From contig NZ_WUWN01000001.1 of NCBI RefSeq assembly GCF_009846865.1, positions 300,743-364,742 on the forward strand: a stretch of 64,000 nucleotides of DNA, in the 5' to 3' direction. The DNA comes from Puerhibacterium puerhi (GTDB lineage Bacteria > Actinomycetota > Actinomycetes > Actinomycetales > Cellulomonadaceae). Below are positions 1 to 7,741 of the stretch, piece after piece; within the stretch, counting starts at the first letter, position 1, and every line of letters begins with the position of its first letter. Position numbers and translations under genes: made by a program. The notes below the pieces were generated by a model. It had not been told where the DNA came from, searched no databases, and was given only the letters and a program-made list of their open reading frames with translations.

Positions 1-104
1 ACCCCCAGCACCCGGCGTCCGCGCGAGAGCCTGCTGGGCTCGACGAGCAGCGCCTCGGAGGTCGACGCCTCGGCGCCCTCGTCGTGCCGCAGGGGCTGGC
101 TCAT
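1..104 (-). CDS. Sugar ABC transporter permease, N-terminal fragment
   Basis: Only the first 34 codons or so lie in the window; the rest runs off the left edge. The ATG overlaps the TGA of the preceding ATPase gene as ATGA, so the two are translationally coupled. The visible N-terminus (MSQPLRHDEGAEAS...) is a hydrophilic cytoplasmic leader rich in Glu and Arg, with no membrane segment yet. In CUT2 (RbsC/XylH/RhaP-type) operons the permease usually follows the double-domain ATPase, so the assignment comes from context, not from sequence conservation. Confidence 0.6.
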   Translation of the reverse strand, partial: MSQPLRHDEGAEASTSEALLVEPSRLSRGRRVLG

Positions 105-1675
105 GACGCGGCCTCCGTGGGTGCGACGTCGGACGGCCGGTGCCCCTGCAGCCCGGCCGCGTGGTGCCCCGGGTGCTGCGTCGCGGCGAGCATGACCGCC
201 TCGGGGGTGGCCTCCTCGCGCGCCAGGTCGGCCGTGATGCGCCCCTCCGCCACGACGAGCACCCGGTCGGCCATGCCGAGCACCTCGGGCAGCTCGGACG
301 AGATCATGAGGATGGCGATCCCGCGCCCGGCCAGCTCCGACAGCAGCCGGTGGACCTCCGCCTTGGTGCCGACGTCGATCCCGCGGGTGGGCTCGTCGAT
401 GATCAGCAGCCGCGGCTCGGTGGCCAGCCACTTGGCGATGACCACCTTCTGCTGGTTGCCGCCGCTCATCGTGGTCGCGTGCATGTCGAGCGCGCCCGTC
501 TTGACCTCGAGCCGCGAGGCCCACGGCGCGGCGGCGGCGTTCTCGGCGCGCGCCGTGAGCAGGCCCAGCCGGGCCAGGCTCCCGCGGATCACCCCGGCGA
601 CGTTGCGGGACACGGACGCGTCGATCACCAGGCCCTGGCGGCGGCGGTCCTCGGGCACGAACGCCATGCCGGCCTCGATGGCCGCGCGCGGGCTGCCGGG
701 CGGCACGGGTTTGCCGGCCAGGCGCACCGACCCGGCGTCGTAGCGGTCGACGCCGAAGACGGCCCGGGCGATCTCGCTGCGCCCGGCCCCGACCAGCCCG
801 GCGAGGCCGACGATCTCGCCGGCCCGGACGGTGAAGGACACGTCCTGGAACACCCCGGCCGAGGTCAGCCCCTGCACCTCGAGCACCGGGTCCCCGAGCG
901 CGGCGGGCGTCTTGGGGAACAGCTCGGCGACGTCCCGCCCCACCATCGCCGCGACGATCCGGTCCACCGACGTGCTGGCGGTCGGGTGCGTGGCGACGTA
1001 CTCGCCGTCGCGCATCACGGTGACCGTGTCGCACAGCGCGAACACCTCGTCGAACCGGTGGGAGATGAACACCAGCGCCCGGCCCTCGTCGCGCAGGCTG
1101 CGGGCGACGGCGAACAGGCGCTCGACCTCGACGCCGCTGAGCGCCGCGGTCGGCTCGTCCATGATCAGCAGGCGCGCGTCGAGGGAGATGGCCTTGGCGA
1201 TCTCGATGATCTGCTGGTCGGCGATCGACAGGCCCTCGGCCTTGCGGCGGGGGTCGATGCGCACCCCGAGGCGCTCGAAGAGCCGGGCCGCCTCGGCGTA
1301 CATCGCGGCGCGGTCGATCCGGCGCAGGGCGCCGAGCGGGTGGCGGCCCATGAAGATGTTCTCGGTGACCGACAGGTCGGGGAAGAGCGTGGGCTCCTGG
1401 TATATCACCGCCACGCCGTGCGCCTTGGACTCCGCCGTCGAGCCGAAGTCGACGGGCCGCCCGTCGAGCAGCAGCTCGCCGCCGTCGCGCCGGTACACCC
1501 CGGCCACGATCTTCACGAGGGTCGACTTGCCCGCACCGTTCTCCCCCACCAGGGCGTGGATGGAGCCGGGCGCGACGACGAGCGTGCCGGACCGCAGGGC
1601 GACCACCGGTCCGAACGCCTTGCGCACGCCACGCAGCTCCAGCGTGGGCACCACGTCAGCGGGGTGCTCCGCCAT
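101..1675 (-). CDS. CUT2-family sugar ABC transporter ATP-binding protein
   Basis: This is a double nucleotide-binding-domain ATPase of about 524 residues, the usual size for RbsA/MglA/XylG proteins that power monosaccharide import. The first domain has an intact Walker A (GENGAGKSTL), a signature region and Walker B (LLIMDEP). The second has the degenerate Walker A typical of the family (GLVGAGRSE) but a good signature (MSGGNQQK) and Walker B (LLIIDEP). The ATG at 1675 is preferred over an upstream in-frame start because GGGAGGGG lies just before it. The gene is first in its operon and overlaps the permease start by four bases. The promoter lies at 1715-1744 between two operator-like sites. 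The sugar cannot be told from the ATPase; rhamnose, ribose and xylose systems are all possible. Confidence 0.9.
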   Translation of the reverse strand: MAEHPADVVPTLELRGVRKAFGPVVALRSGTLVVAPGSIHALVGENGAGKSTLVKIVAGVYRRDGGELLLDGRPVDFGSTAESKAHGVAVIYQEPTLFPDLSVTENIFMGRHPLGALRRIDRAAMYAEAARLFERLGVRIDPRRKAEGLSIADQQIIEIAKAISLDARLLIMDEPTAALSGVEVERLFAVARSLRDEGRALVFISHRFDEVFALCDTVTVMRDGEYVATHPTASTSVDRIVAAMVGRDVAELFPKTPAALGDPVLEVQGLTSAGVFQDVSFTVRAGEIVGLAGLVGAGRSEIARAVFGVDRYDAGSVRLAGKPVPPGSPRAAIEAGMAFVPEDRRRQGLVIDASVSRNVAGVIRGSLARLGLLTARAENAAAAPWASRLEVKTGALDMHATTMSGGNQQKVVIAKWLATEPRLLIIDEPTRGIDVGTKAEVHRLLSELAGRGIAILMISSELPEVLGMADRVLVVAEGRITADLAREEATPEAVMLAATQHPGHHAAGLQGHRPSDVAPTEAAS

Positions 1676-1690
1676 CGCCCCTCCCAGGAG

Positions 1691-1777
1691 TGAACCGATA
1701 CAGCGGATCTGCGCACCGTAGGTTCCCCGGTCCCGCGGCGTCAATGATCGCGCCGGTCACGGCTCTGTACCGGTTCG
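1691..1777. promoter_or_regulatory. Paired LacI-like operator sites around the sugar ABC promoter
   Basis: TGAACCGATACA (1691-1702) and TGTACCGGTTCG (1766-1777) are near inverted copies of each other: GAACCGATACAG against GAACCGGTACAG on opposite strands. Each is an imperfect CG-centred palindrome of the LacI type. One lies just upstream of the -35, the other just downstream of the predicted transcript start. That geometry suits repression by one dimer pair. No cognate regulator gene is in view; it may lie left of the window. Confidence 0.45.
1715..1744 (-). promoter_or_regulatory. Sigma-70-like promoter of the sugar ABC operon
   Basis: On the minus strand, TTGACG (1744-1739) and TACGGT (1720-1715) are 18 bases apart. 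They sit 40-70 bases upstream of the ATPase start. This is the clearest -35/-10 pair in the window. Confidence 0.55.
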
Positions 1778-1782
1778 GGATT

Positions 1783-1821
1783 CCACCCGCCGGGCCGCCG
1801 CTGTGGCGGCCCGGCGGGTGG
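1783..1821 (-). terminator. Strong hairpin terminator after the VOC gene
   Basis: A perfect 17-bp stem (1783-1799 with 1805-1821) closes a 5-base loop. It lies 30 bases beyond the stop codon of the minus-strand VOC gene and before the ABC operon promoter. There is no obvious T-run, as is common in this GC range. Confidence 0.6.
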
Positions 1822-1851
1822 CGCCGGCGGAGTGCTCCGGCAGCCCGGCCG

Positions 1852-2271
1852 TCAGGACCAGGAGGCCTCGACGTCGAGCACCCACGTCACGCCGAAGCGG
1901 TCGGTGAGCATCCCGTACAGCGGTGCCCAGGCGGACGGGGCCAGCGGCGCGACGACGGTGGCGCCGTCGGCGAGCCGCTCCCAGTAGCGGGAGATCTCCG
2001 CGGCGTCCGCTCCCCGCACGGAGGCGAAGAATGGGATGACGCCCGGCTCCCAGGCCGTCGCGGCCGGCACGTCGTAGGCCATCACGCGGAAGCCGGCCTC
2101 CGAGGCGACCTGGCCCCACATGACCTGGTCGGCGGCGGCGGGGTCGGTGACGGCCCCGGCGTCCTGGTACGTGATGACCGCGAGCTCGCCGCCGAACACG
2201 GACCGGTAGAACTCCAGGGCCGCGCGGGCGTCGCCGCGGAAGTTGAGGTGAGGGGTGACGGTGACGGACAT
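1852..2271 (-). CDS. VOC family protein (PhnB/glyoxalase-like)
   Basis: A 139-residue single-domain protein of the vicinal oxygen chelate superfamily, PhnB type. It has the N-terminal signature V.PHLNFRGDARAALEFYRSVFGGEL and the C-terminal DRFGVTWVLDVE segment typical of these proteins. Members bind small molecules or metals and include antibiotic-resistance and dioxygenase types; many have no assigned reaction. The ATG at 2271 is chosen because GAGGAG precedes it by about six bases; the longer open frame upstream lacks the fold. It is divergent from the WYL regulator at 2403 across about 130 bases, so that regulator is a plausible controller. A perfect hairpin follows the gene. Confidence 0.8.
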   Translation of the reverse strand: MSVTVTPHLNFRGDARAALEFYRSVFGGELAVITYQDAGAVTDPAAADQVMWGQVASEAGFRVMAYDVPAATAWEPGVIPFFASVRGADAAEISRYWERLADGATVVAPLAPSAWAPLYGMLTDRFGVTWVLDVEASWS

Positions 2272-2402
2272 GGGTGTGCTCCTCGTGCTCGGGCCTGCGC
2301 GGTCGCGCGCGGCCGTCCGGACGCCGGACGTCCCCGGCGCTGACGCCACGCTCCCAGCAGAAGCGGTCAGATCGTGGCCGCTACCGTGCCTAGGCTCGGG
2401 AC

Positions 2403-3386
2403 ATGACCGACGCGACCTCCCGGCTGCTGCGGCTGCTGTCCCTGCTGCAGACGCCCCGCGACTGGCCCGGTGCCGCGCTGGCCGAGCGGCTCGGGGTCAG
2501 CCCGCGCACGCTGCGCCGCGACGTCGACCGCCTGCGCGCGCTGGGCTACCGCGTCCGGGCGGTCAAGGGGCCCGACGGCGGGTATCGGCTCGACGCCGGC
2601 GCCGAGCTGCCGCCGCTGCTGTTCGACGACGAGCAGGCCGTGGCGCTCGCCGTCGCCCTGCGCACGCAGGCCGGCGCCGCCGGCGGCCTCGGCGAGGCCG
2701 CCGCCGGCGCCCTGGCCACCATGCGGCAGGTGCTGCCCGCGCGGCTGCGCCACCGGCTGGACGCGCTGCGGTTCGCGGTGCTGCCCGCCGGGCCGGCGGC
2801 GAGCGCCGCCGTCGAGCCCGCCACGCTGCTCGCGCTGACCGCGGCGATCGACCGCCGGGAGGTGCTGCGGTTCGACCACGCGGGCGCCGGGGCGCCGGCC
2901 GGCGGGCCGCCGCGCCGGGTCGAGCCGCACCACCTGGTGACGCGCGGCGGCCTGTGGTACCTCGTCGCCTGGGACCTCGACCGCGACGACTGGCGCACCT
3001 TCCGTGCCGACCGCGTCACGCCGCGCACGCCGACCGGGCCGCGCTTCGCCCGGCGGGAGGTCCCGGGCGGGGACGTCGGCGCCTTCGTGGCGGAGCGGTT
3101 CCGGGGCGGCCCGGGCGACGCCGGCGGCGGCTGGCCGTGCCGGGGCGAGGCCGTGCTGGCGCTGCCCGCGGCCGAGGTCGCGCCGTTCGCCGGCGACGCC
3201 GTCGTCGAGGCGGTCGGCCCCGGCCGCAGCCGCGTGCTGGCCGGGTCCTGGTCGTGGCCGGCGCTGGCGGCGTGGCTGGGCCGCTTCGACGCCGAGATCG
3301 AGGCGGTGAGCCCGCCGGAGCTGTCCGACGCGTTCGCCGCGCTCGCCGCCCGGTACGCCCGGGCGGCGACGCCGCGCGGCGCGTGA
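2403..3386 (+). CDS. YafY-type transcriptional regulator with HTH and WYL domains
   Basis: A 327-residue regulator. Residues about 5-60 form a DeoR/HTH_11 winged helix (SRLLRLLSLLQ..., then LGVSPRTLRRDVDRLRALGY with a beta wing rich in Gly and Tyr). Residues about 140-230 form the WYL ligand-sensing domain with the HHLV..GGLWYLVAWDLDR core, and a C-terminal WCX-like part follows. WYL regulators sense nucleic-acid or small-molecule signals. No Shine-Dalgarno precedes the ATG. TAGGCT ends exactly six bases before it, so the gene is probably transcribed without a leader. It is divergent from the VOC gene and convergent with the HNH gene downstream; a CCGGCCGCGGCCGG palindrome sits between the convergent stops. 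Confidence 0.85.
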   Translation: MTDATSRLLRLLSLLQTPRDWPGAALAERLGVSPRTLRRDVDRLRALGYRVRAVKGPDGGYRLDAGAELPPLLFDDEQAVALAVALRTQAGAAGGLGEAAAGALATMRQVLPARLRHRLDALRFAVLPAGPAASAAVEPATLLALTAAIDRREVLRFDHAGAGAPAGGPPRRVEPHHLVTRGGLWYLVAWDLDRDDWRTFRADRVTPRTPTGPRFARREVPGGDVGAFVAERFRGGPGDAGGGWPCRGEAVLALPAAEVAPFAGDAVVEAVGPGRSRVLAGSWSWPALAAWLGRFDAEIEAVSPPELSDAFAALAARYARAATPRGA

Positions 3387-3427
3387 CGTGGCGCCGGCCG
3401 CGGCCGGTGGTCGCCGACGGCGGCGCC

Positions 3428-3838
3428 TCAGCCCCCGTACGCCGCCGGCCCCGCCCGCCGGCGCTCCAGCCGGCGCCGCTGCGCCGCGACGTAGGCGCGG
3501 GCCCGGCGCTGCCCGCCCCGCTCTGCGATCGCGCGGTCCAGGGCGTCGAGCGCCCGGACGACAGCGGCCTCGTCCGGGCGCCAGCCGCGCCGCTCGCACT
3601 CCTCGAGCCACTCGACGACGCCGCGGTGCCCGCGCTCGGAGTTGCAGCGCCGGCACGCCGGGACCTCGTTCTCCAGCCACGACGGGCCGCCGCGGGCCCG
3701 CGGCACGAGGTGGTCGCGCGTCGGGGGCACGAGCGGGGCGAACGCGCGCCCGCACCACACGCACCGCGGCCCGTCCCGCTCGACGGCGAGCCGGAGCCGC
3801 TGCGCGCGCGCCGCCTGCCGGGGCTCGTCGGGGCTCAC
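3428..3838 (-). CDS. HNH endonuclease domain protein
   Basis: A protein of about 136 residues with a McrA-type HNH fold: a first zinc knuckle CVWCGRAF, the catalytic DHLVPRARGG motif (His of the metal site), then NEVPACRRCNSERG with the second CxxC and the Asn. This is the HNH arrangement of many small actinobacterial proteins close to phage HNH nucleases. The C-terminal 60 residues are an Arg-rich helix pair with no known function. The GTG at 3838 is taken as start; it is preceded by TAGCGT with a seven-base spacer, near the leaderless pattern seen elsewhere. It is a stand-alone gene, convergent with the WYL regulator. A role in genome defence or repair cannot be decided. Confidence 0.75.
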   Translation of the reverse strand: MSPDEPRQAARAQRLRLAVERDGPRCVWCGRAFAPLVPPTRDHLVPRARGGPSWLENEVPACRRCNSERGHRGVVEWLEECERRGWRPDEAAVVRALDALDRAIAERGGQRRARAYVAAQRRRLERRRAGPAAYGG

Positions 3839-3900
3839 CCCGCCGACGCTACGTCCGCCGCGCGCCGCTCGGGCCGGCGACGGGGGCCGGCTGCGGACGG

Positions 3901-3945
3901 GCGAAGGCCCCGGGTCCCTCGTCGAGGAGGGCCAGGGGCCTTCGC
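3901..3945. terminator. Hairpin between the HNH gene and the phosphatase gene
   Basis: GCGAAGGCCCC (3901-3911) pairs perfectly with GGGGCCTTCGC (3935-3945); the 23-base loop can form a smaller CCCTC/GAGGG hairpin. It lies downstream of the minus-strand phosphatase gene, so it most likely ends that transcript. Confidence 0.6.
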
Positions 3946-4065
3946 ATGTCCCGGCGACGCTGCCAGGACCTCGGCCGCGCCGCAGCGCCGCCGAAGTTCG
4001 TCGTCGGTTTGAGCCTGGCCGGAGGCCGGGGCGGGCGGGGTCCCCCGAAACGGGTGATCCTCGGC

Positions 4066-6171
4066 TCACCAGCCGAACGACGCCCACACGACCTTGCCGC
4101 CGCCCGGGGTGGCGTGCCAGCCCCAGGCGCGCGAGACCCGGTCGACGATGTGCAGCCCGTGCCCGCCGGGCAGCCCGGCGCGTCCCGAGCGCGGCTGCGG
4201 CCCGGCGGTGTCGCGGTCGCACACCTCGACCCGGATCGCCGGGCCCTCGCCGCGGAACCGCAGCACGATGGTCCGCGTGCTGACCGCGTGACGCACGGCG
4301 TTGGTCACCAGCTCGCTCGTCGCCATCTCCACGGCCGCGAGCACGGCCGCCGGCGCGCCGCGCTCCGCGGCCCGCGCACGCACCCAGTGCCGCGCCTGGG
4401 CGACCGACGCCAGCTCCGCGGCGAGCCGGCACTCCGCCTCGACGCCGTCGTCGGCCGGCGCGGGCGCCAGGGTCGTGACTGGCGCCGCGCCGCTCGGGCG
4501 CACCGCCACCATGGCGATGTCGTCGTCGGCCGCGTGCGGGACCATCTGCCCCAGGACGGAGTCGGCCAAGTGGTCGAGGTCGCGCTCGTGCGCCCCGGCC
4601 AGCGCGTGCGTCAGCTCGACCAGCCGCTCCTGGAGGCCCACCCGGCGCTGCTCGACGAGGCCGTCCGTGTAGAGCATGAAGGTGTCGCCGACGGCGATCT
4701 CGACGGCGTGGTCGGTCCGGGCCCGCTCCGTGCCCAGGCCGAGCGGGAGGTCGTTGCGCCGCCAGAGGATCTCGACCTCGCCGTCGGCCCGCACCACGAC
4801 GGGCGGCGGGTGACCGGCCGACGACCAGCGCAGCGTCCGCACGCTGCGCTCGTCGGCGACCTGCTCGATGCGCGCGACGATCACCGTGGACAGGGCGTCC
4901 ACCCCCAGGCTCAGCCCCTGCACGGCGTCGTCGACTCGGCGCAGGACCTCGGCCGGCGTCCCGTCGTGGTCGTAGGCGAGCGCGCGGACCAGGCCGCGGA
5001 TCTGGCTCATCGTGACGGCCGCGTACAGGTCGTGCCCGACGACGTCGCCGATCACCAGCACCGTGGCGCCGTCGCGGGTGACGAAGGCGTCGTACCAGTC
5101 GCCGCCGATCTTCAGGTCGTCGGCGGCCGGCTGGTAGCGCACCGCGAGCTGCAGGTGGTCCGGCTCCGGGGGCGTGCTGAGCACCGCCTGCTGCAGGGCC
5201 AGCGACGTGGCGCGCTCTCGGGCGGCCTCCCGCTCCAGGCGGTTCGCGCGCTCGCGCAGCGCCGCGACCACCTCCCGCTGGGCGAGCGTGCTGCGCAGCC
5301 CGGAGGCGACGGTGGCGCCGACGACCGAGAGGAACCGCAGGTACTCGTCGCCCAGGGGCAGGCGCGGGGACGCCTCGAGCACCAGGGCCCCGACGACTCC
5401 CTGGCGGCCGCCCTGCAGCGGGGTGACGACCGTCGCGCCCGCCACCACCGGCTCGCCGCCGTGCGCCGCCTCCCCCACCAGGCCGTGCTCGACGTCCGGC
5501 TGCGTGGCCGCCGCCGTCTCGGCGAGCAGGTCGAACCCGTGGTCGGCCTTGACGTAGAACGCCGCCCTCGCCACGTCGACGCTCGCGTCCAGGACCTTCA
5601 CCACGGCCGTGCCGAGCGTCTGGATGCTCTCGACGTGCGCGCCGGTGGCGACGTGCAGCTCGTCGAGCACCGCGAGGCGGCGGGCCGCGCGCACCTGCTG
5701 CGTCGTCTCGGTCGAGATGTCGAGGACGCCGGCGATGCTGCCGTCGTCGTCCAGCAGCGGGCTGTAGGAGAAGGTGAACACGCCCTCCTCGACGAACCCG
5801 GAGCGGTTGAAGTAGAGGACCTTGTCCTCGGTCCAGGTCGGCTCGCCGGTGCGCAGGACGTGGTCGAACAGCGGCCCGACCTCGTCCCACAGCTCCGCCC
5901 ACACCTCGGCCGCCGGCGCGCCGAGCGCCCCCGCCCGGTGCTTCACCTCGCCGAGGATGTCGCGGTAGGCGTCGTTGTAGATGAGCGTGAGGTCCGGCCC
6001 CCACACGAGCATCACCGGGAACCGCGTCGAGAAGCACAGCTGCACGACGTGACGCAGCGCCGTCGACCAGGTCTCGGGCGCTCCCAGGGGCGTGCGGTCC
6101 CACGCGACGTCGCGCGCCTCGCGGCCTACGTCGCTGAGCTCGGTCGCCGCCACGAACCATGCTGCGGTCAC
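4066..6171 (-). CDS. PAS-GAF-SpoIIE phosphatase with C-terminal anti-sigma-type ATPase domain
   Basis: About 701 residues in four parts. A PAS domain (about 30-130) holds the PVMLVWGPDLTLIYNDAY motif. A GAF domain follows (about 145-290). The PP2C/SpoIIE serine phosphatase (about 330-530) has the metal-binding GGDWYD and GDVVGHD motifs. A GHKL ATPase of the RsbW/SpoIIAB type (about 580-700) has the N-box SELVTNAVRHA and G-box GGHGLHIVD. Such proteins dephosphorylate anti-anti-sigma factors and may also act as the kinase, linking a signal to sigma-factor release. No sigma, RsbV or RsbW gene is adjacent, so the partner is elsewhere. The GTG at 6171 is chosen because TACGAT sits exactly six bases upstream (leaderless); an ATG 11 codons upstream is the alternative. 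It is divergent from the GNAT gene. Confidence 0.85.
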   Translation of the reverse strand: MTAAWFVAATELSDVGREARDVAWDRTPLGAPETWSTALRHVVQLCFSTRFPVMLVWGPDLTLIYNDAYRDILGEVKHRAGALGAPAAEVWAELWDEVGPLFDHVLRTGEPTWTEDKVLYFNRSGFVEEGVFTFSYSPLLDDDGSIAGVLDISTETTQQVRAARRLAVLDELHVATGAHVESIQTLGTAVVKVLDASVDVARAAFYVKADHGFDLLAETAAATQPDVEHGLVGEAAHGGEPVVAGATVVTPLQGGRQGVVGALVLEASPRLPLGDEYLRFLSVVGATVASGLRSTLAQREVVAALRERANRLEREAARERATSLALQQAVLSTPPEPDHLQLAVRYQPAADDLKIGGDWYDAFVTRDGATVLVIGDVVGHDLYAAVTMSQIRGLVRALAYDHDGTPAEVLRRVDDAVQGLSLGVDALSTVIVARIEQVADERSVRTLRWSSAGHPPPVVVRADGEVEILWRRNDLPLGLGTERARTDHAVEIAVGDTFMLYTDGLVEQRRVGLQERLVELTHALAGAHERDLDHLADSVLGQMVPHAADDDIAMVAVRPSGAAPVTTLAPAPADDGVEAECRLAAELASVAQARHWVRARAAERGAPAAVLAAVEMATSELVTNAVRHAVSTRTIVLRFRGEGPAIRVEVCDRDTAGPQPRSGRAGLPGGHGLHIVDRVSRAWGWHATPGGGKVVWASFGW

Positions 6172-6256
6172 CGGGAGATCGTACGAGGAGCCGGCCCGCT
6201 TCACCTGCGGTCGGGCCGGGCCGGGAGCCCGGCGCCGGCTCCCCTAGGCTCCGACG

Positions 6257-6796
6257 ATGGACTTCTCCGCGCGGGTCGACGACGACATCGAGCTGGTGCT
6301 GGCGGACGAGCGGGCCGCGCCGGTCCTGCACCGGCTGATCCTCGAGAACCTCGACCACCTGCGGCCGTGGGAGGAGCTCGCCCGCGACGGTCTCACGCTC
6401 GCCGAGATGGCCGACGACCTGCGGGCGGGGCGCCGCGCGTGGGCGGAGGGCCGCTCGATCCCCACCGCGATCCGGTACCGCGGGCACGTCGTCGGGGCGG
6501 CGGGCGCCCGCCTGGCGCCCGAGGTGGCCCGCGCGGAGATCGGCTACTGGATCGACGCCGCCCACCAGGGCCGCGGGATCATCACGCGCGCGGTCGGCAC
6601 GCTCGTGCACGCGCTGTTCGAGGACCACGGGACGCACCGCGTCGAGCTGCGGACGGCGGCGGACAACCACCGCAGCCGTGCGGTCGCCGAGCGGCTCGGG
6701 TTCACCCTGGAGGGGACGCTCCGCGAGGCGTACCCGATCGCCGGCCGGCGGCACGACCTGTGCGTCTACGGCCTGCTGCGCGGCGACCGGCGCTGA
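6257..6796 (+). CDS. GNAT family N-acetyltransferase, RimJ/RimL-like
   Basis: A 179-residue acetyltransferase. It has the RimL-like start (EDDIELVLADERAAPVLHRLI), the acetyl-CoA site as GYWIDAAHQGRGIITRAV, and the late motif VELRTAADNHRSRAVAERLGF common to ribosomal-protein acetyltransferases. The substrate may be a protein N-terminus or a small amine. There is no Shine-Dalgarno; TAGGCT with a six-base spacer precedes the ATG, so the message is probably leaderless. It shares an intergenic region of 85 bases with the divergent phosphatase gene, which also has a leaderless signal. Confidence 0.85.
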   Translation: MDFSARVDDDIELVLADERAAPVLHRLILENLDHLRPWEELARDGLTLAEMADDLRAGRRAWAEGRSIPTAIRYRGHVVGAAGARLAPEVARAEIGYWIDAAHQGRGIITRAVGTLVHALFEDHGTHRVELRTAADNHRSRAVAERLGFTLEGTLREAYPIAGRRHDLCVYGLLRGDRR

Positions 6797-6825
6797 CCGG
6801 GGCCTCAGCTGACCGGGCCTCAGCT

Positions 6826-6848
6826 GACCGGGTCTGGCTGGCCCGGTC
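6826..6848. terminator. Small hairpin between convergent GNAT and methyltransferase genes
   Basis: GACCGGG (6826-6832) pairs with CCCGGTC (6842-6848), overlapping the stop of the minus-strand methyltransferase. It is preceded by a threefold repeat of CTGACCGGG-CCTCAG starting at the GNAT stop codon (about 6792-6832). Confidence 0.4.
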
Positions 6849-7633
6849 TACCCGGGCACGGACCCCGACCCCACGAGCGCGGTCGACGGCAGCGCGAGCA
6901 GACCGCCCGGGCGGTCGGCGGTGAGGGCGTCGTACGCCGCTCGCATCGCCCGCCGCGTCGCCGCGTCCTGGGCCCGGTAGGTCTGCCCGATCGTGGCGAG
7001 CCCGGCCTCGACGCCTGCCCACAGGTCGGCCGGGGCGATGCTGAACGTCCAGGACACCTTCCGCACCGTGGCGCCGTCGAGCCCGGCCCCGGTCAGCAGC
7101 CCCGCGAGGCCCTCGGCGTCGCGGGCGAAGTCGTCCTCGGGCGGCAGCCGCGTCCCGGCCGGCGGCCGGGCCCCGGACCGCTCGACGACCGCTGCCCACA
7201 GCAGGCTCAGGGGCGACGCGGGCGCGCCGGGCCAGATGCTGACCCGGACCGTTCCTCCAGGCCGCACCACCCGCGCGAGCTCCCGCACCGCGCGGCGCGG
7301 CCGCTCGACGTGGTTGACGACGAAGCCGGCGACCGCGGCGTCGAAGGCGTCGTCGGCGAACGGCAGGTCCGGCAGGGCGGCGTGCACGAAGGTGACGTCG
7401 GGCCGGCGGACCGCCGCGAGCTCGATCATGGTGGGCTCGGCGTCCACGGCCGTGACCCGGTGCCCGGCGTCGGCCAGCGCCGCCGCAAGCGTGCCGGTGC
7501 CCGTCCCGGCGTCGAGCACCCGCGCCGGCGTCACGTCGGACAGCCCCCGCACCATCGCCGGGGCCGCCCCGGCGCACAGCCGCCCGAACGAGCGGTCGTA
7601 GACGGCCGCCACGCCGTGCCACCGGGTCGCCAC
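6848..7633 (-). CDS. Class I SAM-dependent methyltransferase (UbiE/Methyltransf_11 type)
   Basis: A 261-residue methyltransferase with motif I VLDAGTGTGTLAAAL (SAM binding), the acidic end of strand 2 (VTAVDAEPTMI), and ALPDLPFADDAFDAAV, the typical motif of Methyltransf_11 proteins. The acceptor is unknown. The N-terminus WHGVAAVYDRSFGRLCAG resembles small-molecule methyltransferases of the UbiE group. The GTG start is supported by TACGGT six bases upstream (leaderless). The gene stands alone, convergent with the GNAT gene and divergent from nhaA. Confidence 0.85.
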   Translation of the reverse strand: MATRWHGVAAVYDRSFGRLCAGAAPAMVRGLSDVTPARVLDAGTGTGTLAAALADAGHRVTAVDAEPTMIELAAVRRPDVTFVHAALPDLPFADDAFDAAVAGFVVNHVERPRRAVRELARVVRPGGTVRVSIWPGAPASPLSLLWAAVVERSGARPPAGTRLPPEDDFARDAEGLAGLLTGAGLDGATVRKVSWTFSIAPADLWAGVEAGLATIGQTYRAQDAATRRAMRAAYDALTADRPGGLLALPSTALVGSGSVPG

Positions 7634-7741
7634 ACGGCGACCGTACAGCGCGCGGCCGCGCCGAGGCGCGAGCCCGAGGAAGCGACGGGCGCGCCGCGGT
7701 GTTGTCGCTCACACCTGGCGGCACCCCGACGGAGGAGTCCC

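Noticed and set aside
101..1744. Longer start for the sugar ATPase at 1744
   Set aside because: It would place the -35 box and one operator-like site inside the coding region; the ATG at 1675 has a good ribosome site and the usual family N-terminus.
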